From positions 1 through 11,221 of the forward strand of contig JAKSPX010000022.1 of NCBI GenBank assembly GCA_024404415.1: 11,221 nt of DNA. Reading direction: 5' to 3'. The translations under genes were made by a program, and so were the position numbers. The notes beneath the pieces are model-generated. The model did not search any database. It was given only the letters and a program-made list of their open reading frames with translations, and had not been told where the DNA came from. The DNA is from Clostridia bacterium (GTDB taxonomy: Bacteria; Bacillota; Clostridia; Oscillospirales; QAMX01). Within the stretch, counting starts at the first letter, position 1; every line of letters starts with the position of its first letter. Below are positions 1-6,070 of the stretch, one piece after another.

Positions 1-415
1 TGACCTGTTTTTCATCGGATAGCGTGTAAAGGTAACGGCTGATTGCTTCGCCAAGGAGCTTCGCTTCCACATCACCTGCAACATCATCCACTGCCGGAAT
101 ACACATTTCAAGCTCGCTTGTAAGCTCAACAATATAGCTGTCTCGCTTTAATCTTGTGCGTTCGCGGCACCGGTCGATGGAGAGTGCACGGGTGATTTTT
201 GCAAGAAATGCATAGAAATAATCCCTGGGGTCACTTGGTGGAATTCGATTCCATGTTTCCAGGTATGTGTCATTTTCACATTCCTCGGATGTTTCTCTGT
301 CGCTGGTGATCTTATATGAAATTGCACGAAGCCGTGAGCCGTATTTTTCTGACGTTTGCCTGATAGCGGTCTCGTCGCGGTTTAGATACAGCCAAACGAT
401 CTTGTCGTCTTCCAA
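1..415 (-). CDS. ECF-like RNA polymerase sigma factor (partial, C-terminus cut by window edge)
   Basis: Translating the minus strand leftward gives an open frame running off the left edge. It begins near EDDKIVWLYLNRDETAI, then has EECENDTYLETWNRIPP (sigma region 2, core-binding/-10 recognition) and FLAKITRALSIDRCRERTR, the usual end of region 2 in clostridial ECF-type factors. The visible part stops at SRYLYTLSDEKQV, about where region 4 (-35 recognition) should begin. The protein would direct RNA polymerase to a small regulon. Start is uncertain. I chose TTG at 415-413 because the product then begins like family members; GTG at 457-455 and GTG at 478-476 are in frame upstream. The AAGGAGG at 464-458 directly abuts GTG 457, too close to serve it. 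The gene is more A+T-rich than the rest of the window and is probably a separate unit, since a terminator lies just upstream. Confidence 0.8.
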   Translation of the reverse strand, partial: MEDDKIVWLYLNRDETAIRQTSEKYGSRLRAISYKITSDRETSEECENDTYLETWNRIPPSDPRDYFYAFLAKITRALSIDRCRERTRLKRDSYIVELTSELEMCIPAVDDVAGDVEAKLLGEAISRYLYTLSDEKQV

Positions 416-462
416 AAGCCTTTGCCTTCTTTCTCTGATAGTTTGTAAGGCCTTCACCCTCC

Positions 463-491
463 TTATCGTTTTTTCCACCGGGTTGGTTACA
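463..491 (-). promoter_or_regulatory. Candidate ECF-type (autoregulatory) promoter of the sigma gene
   Basis: On the minus strand TGTAACC (491-485) is followed, after 16 nt, by CGATAA (468-463). A GTAAC-type -35 with a CG-type -10 at 16 bp spacing is the usual architecture of ECF-recognised promoters, and many ECF genes are self-activated. Transcription would begin near 456, which favours a translation start downstream of GTG 457. Motif recognition by eye only. Confidence 0.5.
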
Positions 492-508
492 CTTTTTCTG
501 TATTTTTT

Positions 509-539
509 AAAAAAACGGCAGTTCAATGAAGAACTGCCG
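509..539 (-). terminator. Rho-independent terminator after the minus-strand operon
   Basis: A perfect 9-bp stem (CGGCAGTTC at 516-524, GAACTGCCG at 531-539) with a 6-nt loop. Read on the minus strand it is followed by seven T residues (515-509). It lies about 60 nt beyond the stop codon of the MBL-fold gene and just upstream of the sigma-factor promoter, so it separates the two transcription units. On the plus strand no T tract follows the hairpin. Confidence 0.88.
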
Positions 540-600
540 CATACAGAGATCGAATCAGTATTGATTGCCCTCACAGATTTGAATTCATCCACATCGGCCT

Positions 601-1404
601 TTAGTCGATATCGAAGCGTTGGTTATACGCCGGAATATGGCACCGGACGTCCGGGTATTTGACCTTGAGGTAGTCGCGGAAGGCCTCCGGCGAGCCCGGA
701 TTCATGGCGAACATATCGTAGTGGCCCGGGATGGCGACCTTCGGCCTCATGTCTCCGGCCAGATCGACCGCTTCCTGGAAGGTCATATTCCCGATGCAGT
801 TGTGGCTGAAGCGGTAGGCGTCCCGCCCGTTGATCGGCAGGATCATCGCGTCAAGCCGCCCGAAGCTTCTGATCTTCGCCCGCTGCCCCTCATAAAGGCA
901 GGTATCTCCGGCGTGGAAGATCCTCCCGTTGAGGATGAAGGAAAGGTGCCTGCTTCTCCCCTCTCCGTCGAATTCCAGCGACTCATGTGCCGCAGGGATA
1001 CACTCTATGGTGAAGTCGCCGACCGTGACCTTATCCCCTTCGGTCATGCCGACGAAGCGCGCCGGGTCAAGCCCGATCCTTTGGCATACCTCGTCCTTCA
1101 CCGCGGCCGACGCAATGAAACGCGTATCCGGGTTGGCTTTTGCCATCTTCGGCCACGCCCATCCGTCAATGTGGTCGGTGTGGTCATGCGTACCGAGCAC
1201 GGCGTCGAAAATATCCCCGTCCTCCGCGTCAAATGCCGGAGGGACAAGGCGCGCCTTTCCCGGCTGGAGATACCCGTCGACCAGAAGGATCGTCTCGCCG
1301 CACTTGAAGATATACCCCATCTGCCCGAGCCACCAGGCCGCAATGGCAGAATCCTTTACCTTCGCTTCCTTGATTTCACGAAGCAGTTCTTTTCCTGAAG
1401 CCAT
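601..1404 (-). CDS. UlaG-like metallo-beta-lactamase-fold hydrolase
   Basis: 267 aa, predicted cytoplasmic metal-dependent hydrolase. The N-terminal AAWWLGQMGYIFKCG (22-36) resembles the start of UlaG (L-ascorbate-6-phosphate lactonase) and related MBL proteins. The metal site is visible: THDHTDHID (72-80, HxHxDH with H73, H75, D77, H78), H140, D167 in HAGDT and H228 in IPGHYD. It is shorter than E. coli UlaG (about 350 aa), so lactonase activity on a sugar phosphate is only a family-level suggestion; phosphodiesterase or other ester substrates are possible. The ATG at 1404 is preceded by AGGGG 9 nt upstream. Last gene of the minus-strand operon, 19 nt after the SGNH gene and followed by a terminator. 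Confidence 0.85.
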   Translation of the reverse strand: MASGKELLREIKEAKVKDSAIAAWWLGQMGYIFKCGETILLVDGYLQPGKARLVPPAFDAEDGDIFDAVLGTHDHTDHIDGWAWPKMAKANPDTRFIASAAVKDEVCQRIGLDPARFVGMTEGDKVTVGDFTIECIPAAHESLEFDGEGRSRHLSFILNGRIFHAGDTCLYEGQRAKIRSFGRLDAMILPINGRDAYRFSHNCIGNMTFQEAVDLAGDMRPKVAIPGHYDMFAMNPGSPEAFRDYLKVKYPDVRCHIPAYNQRFDID

Positions 1405-1423
1405 ACATCATTTCCCCTGTTCT

Positions 1424-2017
1424 TTATTCCGCTTTTTCATCAAAGCCCATGGCCCTGACGACCGCCGAGGCGAGGATGCGCGAACCTTCCTCCGAAAAAT
1501 GGACCCAGTCGGAATGAAGCGACTGATCAAAATTCTCCGCCACGGCATAAAGATCGTCAAATTCCACGTCGCAGTCTTTCAGGGCGCGCATGGCCGCCTC
1601 ATTATAAAGGCGGATGGTGTTGTTGTGGCGTCTGAAATCGGGGTGGCTCCACTCCTCGATAACGGGGGTGGAGAGCGCAAAGATGATGCGTGCCTGCGGA
1701 AAAAGCAGGCGGATTCGCTTATAAACGCGGCGGATGGTGTCCTCATAGAAGGGGATCGGCGTAAACGGCTCGTCCCCTAAAAGCTCCAGCGCGTCCCAGA
1801 GGCCGTTATTCCAATGGACGATGTCGACGTCGTGCGCGCCGGTCGCCCCGACCCATTCGTGCAGATAGCGCAGTGTGTACTGGGCGAAACGACAGTTGTC
1901 ATCCGGCGCATAGACGTTTGCCTTGTCCTTGAGCATTTCCTTGACGTAGACGCCGTAACCCGGGCTCCCGGTGGCGCCGAAACGGATGGAATCGCCGATC
2001 AGAAATACGTTTTTCAT
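1424..2017 (-). CDS. SGNH/GDSL-family hydrolase (esterase/deacetylase-like)
   Basis: 197 aa from the ATG at 2017. An in-frame start at 2050 would add 11 residues, but AGGAG lies 7 nt before ATG 2017 and the SGNH fold begins right there with MKNVFLIGDSIRFG. Block I is GDSI (8-11, nucleophile Ser10), WNNGLWD supplies the block III Asn region, and the C-terminal SDWVHFSEEG carries the DxxH pair Asp170/His173. All catalytic elements of an SGNH hydrolase are therefore present. These enzymes remove acyl groups or cleave esters; in a glycan locus, sugar O-deacetylation is the natural guess, but the substrate is unknown. No signal peptide. It sits between the GH36-like gene (52-nt gap) and the MBL gene (19-nt gap) in one operon. 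Confidence 0.85.
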   Translation of the reverse strand: MKNVFLIGDSIRFGATGSPGYGVYVKEMLKDKANVYAPDDNCRFAQYTLRYLHEWVGATGAHDVDIVHWNNGLWDALELLGDEPFTPIPFYEDTIRRVYKRIRLLFPQARIIFALSTPVIEEWSHPDFRRHNNTIRLYNEAAMRALKDCDVEFDDLYAVAENFDQSLHSDWVHFSEEGSRILASAVVRAMGFDEKAE

Positions 2018-2032
2018 GATTTTACTCCTTTT

Positions 2033-2047
2033 CCTTCGGGTCGAAGG
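2033..2047 (-). other. Small intergenic hairpin before the SGNH gene
   Basis: CCTTCG and CGAAGG form a perfect 6-bp stem with a 3-nt loop, directly upstream of the AAAAGGAG ribosome binding site of the SGNH gene and inside the operon. There is no T tract, so it is not a terminator. It could be a stabilising or processing structure, or chance. Confidence 0.3.
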
Positions 2048-2069
2048 CAATAGATGAGATGGTCGTCAC

Positions 2070-3899
2070 TTATTCCGCCCAGAGGTTTTCGGGTTCCTTC
2101 TCCATCGGCTCCGCCGTCGCGTAATAGAGTACGCCCGAGCGCGCCGGGATCCTGATGAACGGCACGTCCTCGATTTTCTCACTCTCGCCGCCGCGCGCGC
2201 GGAGGTAACGGACGTTTTCGCCGAGGAGCTTTTTCCAGTCGTAGCTCTCGGTGATGACCTTATCCGTGCGGTTGAAGAAATAGATCATGCTCCGGGTCTC
2301 AAGCCGCTGGATCAGGACGGCCTCATCCCGCATATCGCTCCAGAAGGGATATTCCGGGTTGTGGATGCCATTCGGGCGGATGAAATCCAGAAGATCGAGC
2401 CGGTCTTTACCGATCAGATGCAGCGGGTCGGAGGTGTAGATCGCGCCGCCCGACATGGCTTCCAGAAGCGCCAGCCCCTCGATCTGTTCTTTTTTCAGAT
2501 GGATGTGGAAGTCGCGGAGCATGACCGCGTCGGGGTCGTTCTGCCAATAGACGTTGTTGAAATACTGGTCGGCCGTGAGTTCCTGCAGCATATTCTGCGG
2601 GCCGAAGCCACCCTCTTCCCACTGAGCGCCCACGTCGCCGCCGATGCGCATCATATCCACGAATCCGATGGAAGGCATGAAGGGCGCAATGCACCCGAGC
2701 CATCTTGCGTCCTCGCCGATGGCCTCGCGGATCATCCCCATGACGTCGCGGAAATATTCAAAAGAGGTCTTCCCGGGCGTGTAACGCAGGACAGAAGCGG
2801 AATCCTGCAGACCCCAGAGAAGGAAGTCGGTTTTGAAAAGCGTGTAACCGTATTCTCGGAGCGTTTTGAACACCGTGTGGAGATACTCCATTGCGTCCGG
2901 GTGGGAGGTATCGAGCACGAAATAATCGCTGTCGCGGTAGCCCCAGGGCTTGGGCTCGTTATACTGGATCCACGGCCGGACATAGCTGCCGTCCCGATTT
3001 TTGAGCATCCAGTCGGGGTGTTCATGGAAGAGGCGGGAATTGTCGCCCACCATGAAGGACCCGATCCAGATGCCGGGCTCGTACCCCGCCGCCTTGATGG
3101 TGTCCGCGGCTGCCCTTAATCCCTTGGGGAAGGTGTGCCAATCGTCGAGCCAGTCGCCGCAGGAGGGGAAATACCCCGCGTCGATCTGGATGTGGGTGAA
3201 GGGCGCGACGTCCTTATGGGTCTTAAAGCCTTCCATGTATTCTTCGAGCGTCGCCTGATCCAGCGTGTGGTAGAGATAATACCACGAGCACCAGTGGAAG
3301 GCGGGCCTGGTCACGGGGCGGGCGTGCATCTCCCCGGCGATCTCCTCTGCCGCGGCATGGAGCGCTTCGTCAAAGCTCTCCCCCAAACGGAGATAAATGG
3401 TCGGGAGTTCCGGCGAAGGACGCCTGACGCACTCGGTATCGAAACCCATCCGGAGCTTATTTCCCTTGATTCCCCCGTGGAAATGGAATTTATCCTGCTT
3501 TCTTGTATAAAGCGCGAGGCAGGCGTCGCTCCCGACAGCGATCAGGCTGTGGCTTTCGTATTCTTTGCCGTCGAGCTTGCGGAAGCCCGAGGGGCCGCCG
3601 ATGCCGAAGCCCTGAATGAATGCGCGGTCGGCGCCTTCGATGACCGCGTCCGCGACGGGCATGACGTCGTGCGCCTTTTCAAGCCCGTCTGCAGAGACGT
3701 CAAGCGCGAGAACACCGTCTTCAACAGCGAAAGATACTTTCAAAACGCCGTCAACGAGCGTATAACAAATGCCGTTTTCGATGGTTTCGACCTTTACCGG
3801 TCGGATGGGCGTGCCGTTGACGGACGGATAAGCGCTTCTGAGGGCGATTTTGCCTTCAAAAAGATCAAAGCTTCCGTCGGGATGGATAAAATACTGCAT
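2070..3899 (-). CDS. GH36-like glycoside hydrolase (alpha-galactosidase superfamily)
   Basis: 609 aa, cytoplasmic by lack of a signal peptide. Residues 1 to ~190 form a beta-rich N-terminal region. From FHWCSWYYLY (201-210) a clan GH-D type TIM barrel follows: HIQIDAGYFP (236-245), GIWIGSF (276-282), FKTDFLL (355-361) and MRIGGDVG (417-424). By family comparison D358 in K-T-D is the expected nucleophile and D422 in R418-x-x-x-D422 the acid/base, both retained. A short C-terminal beta domain (about 520-600) ends the protein. Family members release alpha-linked galactose or related sugars, but the motifs here are not those of classical AgaA/RafA, so substrate is open. ATG 3899 has AAAGGAG 7 nt upstream. 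It is 12 nt downstream of the GH99-like gene and probably cotranscribed. Confidence 0.86.
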   Translation of the reverse strand: MQYFIHPDGSFDLFEGKIALRSAYPSVNGTPIRPVKVETIENGICYTLVDGVLKVSFAVEDGVLALDVSADGLEKAHDVMPVADAVIEGADRAFIQGFGIGGPSGFRKLDGKEYESHSLIAVGSDACLALYTRKQDKFHFHGGIKGNKLRMGFDTECVRRPSPELPTIYLRLGESFDEALHAAAEEIAGEMHARPVTRPAFHWCSWYYLYHTLDQATLEEYMEGFKTHKDVAPFTHIQIDAGYFPSCGDWLDDWHTFPKGLRAAADTIKAAGYEPGIWIGSFMVGDNSRLFHEHPDWMLKNRDGSYVRPWIQYNEPKPWGYRDSDYFVLDTSHPDAMEYLHTVFKTLREYGYTLFKTDFLLWGLQDSASVLRYTPGKTSFEYFRDVMGMIREAIGEDARWLGCIAPFMPSIGFVDMMRIGGDVGAQWEEGGFGPQNMLQELTADQYFNNVYWQNDPDAVMLRDFHIHLKKEQIEGLALLEAMSGGAIYTSDPLHLIGKDRLDLLDFIRPNGIHNPEYPFWSDMRDEAVLIQRLETRSMIYFFNRTDKVITESYDWKKLLGENVRYLRARGGESEKIEDVPFIRIPARSGVLYYATAEPMEKEPENLWAE

Positions 3900-3911
3900 A
3901 GTTTTCTCCTT

Positions 3912-5021
3912 TCAGTCTTCCGTAAATACGCGTTTCACCGCGTCAAGATAGCCGTAGCCATTGAGGTCGTCGGGTTGGAGGTAACTGGTTTCGGTCCACT
4001 CGTTCCAGCTGTTGACCGTGACAAGCGGTGGATCGAGCCGATACGCATCAACGTGTTCCTTTGCGAGGCGGAGCATCTTTTCGATGTTCTCCGGAGTGGT
4101 GTTCTTCGTGACGATGGGGCGGAATTTGTGGGTGCGGGGGTTGTTGTCCCAGCCGAGCGAGACGTGCGGGAAATAGGGAAAATCAAAGGCGCCGGCCTCG
4201 GCCTCCCATTCCTTTTTCACGTCGTCATAGAGCTCGTCGTAGCCGCGGTCCATGTCGGTGAAGGCGAGGAACTGGTAATGGGTGGAGCTGTCGAGCCTGA
4301 TCTTCTTTAACGCTTCCGACATCACGATGCCGTGGAAGGGTTCTGACCCCGTGTATTCCCGGATGCCACCCTGAAGCGTGAGCATGAGGTGAAGTCCCGG
4401 GAAGCCCGCCTTTTTGGTCTCCGCGCGGAAATATTCCAGCGCGTCGGCCGTCTCGTCGATCCCGCCGAGCCCTTTGATGAGGTTCTGGAGATAATATAAT
4501 TCAAAGACCGGGCAGCCCTCGATCTTATAGTAATTTTCCTGCGTAAAATAGCGCTCGATGATGCGCCTCGCGATCCTTTCAAATTCCTTCCGGTCGACTT
4601 TTCCGTCCCAGACCATGACCTCTTCCTCGTCCGAAAGGCGCTTATCCCAGAAGGTGGTCGCGTCGTGGTTGGCCCACATGAGGAAAAACTGCATTTTGTT
4701 GCGGTTTTCCGCACCCAGAAAGCCCTTGTTCAGGCATTCTTCGAGGAAAGGACGGCGGTCGAACCAATACCAGTCGTAAATGAAGACGTTGACGCCGTGG
4801 GAGACCGCCTCGTTGATCTCCATTTCCATCACCTTGGGATCCGCCTCGTCTACGTAGCCCCAGAGCGGCTTGCGCGGCCAGGTGTGCCCCTCGAATTTCT
4901 TTTCGGCAGTCTTGACGCTCTGCCACTCGCCGTAGCCCTCGTTCCAGAAGATGTGGTTGCGCGGATCGGCTCCCGAGTAAGATGGCCAGATGTACGCCGC
5001 GACGTCATAGTGTTTTTTCAT
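3912..5021 (-). CDS. GH99-like / WbsX-type glycan-active protein
   Basis: 369 aa. The opening DVAAYIWPSY, the YDWYWFDRRPFLE block (82-94), FFLMWANHD (112-120) and the C-terminal NSWNEWTETSYLQPD (337-351) are hallmarks of the GH99-like domain/WbsX family. True GH99 endo-alpha-mannosidases use two glutamates three residues apart in a W-N-E-W-x-E segment; here E341 and E344 occupy those places. WbsX-type members are often annotated as lipopolysaccharide-biosynthesis glycosyltransferases, so hydrolase versus transferase cannot be settled. The neighbouring glycosidases favour a catabolic role. No signal peptide or membrane helix, so it differs from surface endo-mannosidases. Start ATG 5021 follows GGGGAGG by about 6 nt. 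First gene of the leftward operon. Confidence 0.83.
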   Translation of the reverse strand: MKKHYDVAAYIWPSYSGADPRNHIFWNEGYGEWQSVKTAEKKFEGHTWPRKPLWGYVDEADPKVMEMEINEAVSHGVNVFIYDWYWFDRRPFLEECLNKGFLGAENRNKMQFFLMWANHDATTFWDKRLSDEEEVMVWDGKVDRKEFERIARRIIERYFTQENYYKIEGCPVFELYYLQNLIKGLGGIDETADALEYFRAETKKAGFPGLHLMLTLQGGIREYTGSEPFHGIVMSEALKKIRLDSSTHYQFLAFTDMDRGYDELYDDVKKEWEAEAGAFDFPYFPHVSLGWDNNPRTHKFRPIVTKNTTPENIEKMLRLAKEHVDAYRLDPPLVTVNSWNEWTETSYLQPDDLNGYGYLDAVKRVFTED

Positions 5022-5093
5022 GGTTTCCTCCCCTGCACTGTTGCCAAATCAGTTATTCAATGGTAGAATATAAGACGAAAGACGGTGATCAGA
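5022..5093. other. Divergent intergenic region
   Basis: 72 nt separate the leftward GH99-like gene from the rightward acetyltransferase. A plus-strand promoter is clear. For the minus strand I find only weak -10/-35 candidates, although the operon must be transcribed from here or from inside the acetyltransferase gene. A shared regulator binding site would be expected here; no convincing dyad is visible. Confidence 0.5.
5041..5069 (+). promoter_or_regulatory. Sigma-70/A-type promoter of the AAC(3)-like gene
   Basis: TTGCCA (5041-5046) and TAGAAT (5064-5069) are separated by exactly 17 bp. Transcription would begin near 5076, leaving a leader of about 18 nt before ATG 5094. The leader then contains GGTGATC (5084-5090), which matches the extended anti-Shine-Dalgarno complement. 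Confidence 0.68.
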
Positions 5094-5864
5094 ATGAAAG
5101 AGACACCCATCGTGTCAAAGGATATGTTAATGGAAGGCTTCCGCTCCCTTGGCCTCGGGAAGACCGATACCGTGCTGGTGCACAGTGCCATGTCGAGCTT
5201 CGGCTATGTGGAAGGCGGCGCGGAAACGGTGATCGGCGCATTGCTCGATACGGCGTGCGAAGGTACGGTCCTTGTGCCGACTCTGACCGGCAGCCCCGAG
5301 GACGGGCCGGAGAAGCCGCCCTTCTGCGACGTGCGCTCCACTCCCTGCTGGACGGGACGCATCCCGGAAACCTTCCGCAAGGACCCCCGCGCCGTCCGCT
5401 CGCTCCACCCGACTCATTCGGTCGCGGCCATCGGCGCCAATCAGAATGAACTGACCGCAGGGCACGAAAAAAGCCTTACTCCCTGCGATGAACACAGCCC
5501 CTATTATAAGCTCGGGCAGATGGGCGGGTACATCCTCCTCATCGGCGTCGGACAGAACAACAACACCACCATCCACTCGATCGAGGAAATAGCCAAGGTG
5601 CCCTACCATCTGCATTCCTACGAGACGGAGGGGATCGTCGTCGATAAAGACGGCAACACCCTCACCGTAAAGAATTATCTCCACAGTTGGGATCCGCCGC
5701 ACGCGAATTTCGACCTTTTGGAGCCGCTTCTCATGGAAGGCGGCGCCGTGCGTATCGGAAAGATCGGCGCTTCGACCGTCAGACTTGTGTCGGCGGAAAA
5801 GCTTTTCAAGATCGGCGTAGAAACACTCAGAAAGGATCCCTATTTCATGATCCCGAAGGTCTGA
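5094..5864 (+). CDS. AAC(3)-family N-acetyltransferase
   Basis: 256 aa. LVHSAMSSFGYVEGGAETVI (28-47), TLTGSP, the TGRIPETFR segment (87-95), RSLHPTHSVAAIG (102-114) and ILLIGVGQNNNTTIHSIEE (147-165) follow the order of the aminoglycoside 3-N-acetyltransferase family, including the conserved HPTH histidines H105/H108. These enzymes transfer acetyl from acetyl-CoA to an amine. Chromosomal relatives often act on substrates other than antibiotics, and the surrounding glycosidases suggest an amino sugar or glycosylamine here (inference). ATG 5094 was chosen over GTG 5085 because GGTGATC lies 3 nt before it, positioning the anti-SD correctly, and GTG would leave only an ~8-nt leader. It is a single-gene unit with its own promoter and terminator, divergent from the GH99-like operon. 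Confidence 0.85.
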   Translation: MKETPIVSKDMLMEGFRSLGLGKTDTVLVHSAMSSFGYVEGGAETVIGALLDTACEGTVLVPTLTGSPEDGPEKPPFCDVRSTPCWTGRIPETFRKDPRAVRSLHPTHSVAAIGANQNELTAGHEKSLTPCDEHSPYYKLGQMGGYILLIGVGQNNNTTIHSIEEIAKVPYHLHSYETEGIVVDKDGNTLTVKNYLHSWDPPHANFDLLEPLLMEGGAVRIGKIGASTVRLVSAEKLFKIGVETLRKDPYFMIPKV

Positions 5865-5886
5865 GCGCCCGCTTCGTTATTTCACA

Positions 5887-5932
5887 CGTCGGCCCCCTCA
5901 TTCAGGGCGGGGTCGGCGTTTTCTTTTTCTTT
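5887..5932 (+). terminator. Rho-independent terminator after the AAC(3)-like gene
   Basis: A 10-bp stem with two G-U pairs (CGTCGGCCCC at 5887-5896, GGGGTCGGCG at 5909-5918) is followed by TTTTCTTTTTCTTT (5919-5932). It lies 22 nt after the stop codon and before the next promoter. Confidence 0.85.
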
Positions 5933-5936
5933 ATCA

Positions 5937-6029
5937 TAGCACATTCCCGCCGGGAAAGGAAGAGCGAACCTCTGCGTGAGGAGAAAAATTCGCCGCGATT
6001 TCATTTGTAAACCTCCCGGAAATGTGCTA
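5937..6029. repeat. Inverted repeat with two outward-facing -10-like elements
   Basis: TAGCACATT (5937-5945) and AATGTGCTA (6021-6029) are perfect 9-bp inverted copies spaced 75 bp apart. The right copy overlaps the -10 of the operon promoter (TGTGCTACAAT). The left copy, read on the minus strand, is TGTGCTATGATAA, also an extended -10-like string, pointing back toward the terminator. The 59 bases from 5946 to 6004 hold no other recognisable feature. Confidence 0.45.
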
Positions 6030-6033
6030 CAAT
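6005..6033 (+). promoter_or_regulatory. Sigma-70/A-type promoter of the four-gene plus-strand operon
   Basis: TTGTAA (6005-6010) and TACAAT (6028-6033) are separated by exactly 17 bp, with TGC immediately before the -10 giving an extended -10. Transcription would begin near 6040, about 30 nt before ATG 6071. Confidence 0.75.
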
Positions 6034-6070
6034 AGCGCATATAGAGTGAATCGGAAAGGAGTCCTGCGCC

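Noticed and set aside
267..662. 131-codon plus-strand open frame at the left end
   Set aside because: Antisense to the sigma-factor gene and reads through the terminator hairpin and the end of the MBL gene; the protein resembles nothing known.
619..1398. Long plus-strand open frame (259 codons) opposite the MBL-fold gene
   Set aside because: Shadow of the minus-strand gene, which has the HxHxDH motif and a ribosome binding site; the shadow resembles no family and lacks one.
3135..4310. 391-codon plus-strand open frame across the GH36-like and GH99-like genes
   Set aside because: Antisense to two genes with clear catalytic motifs and spans their junction; low-complexity composition typical of a G+C-rich shadow.
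5022..5093. Minus-strand promoter for the GH99-like operon
   Set aside because: Only weak candidates with poor -35 matches were found (for example TTCTGA with TATTCT at 18 bp), not good enough to annotate.
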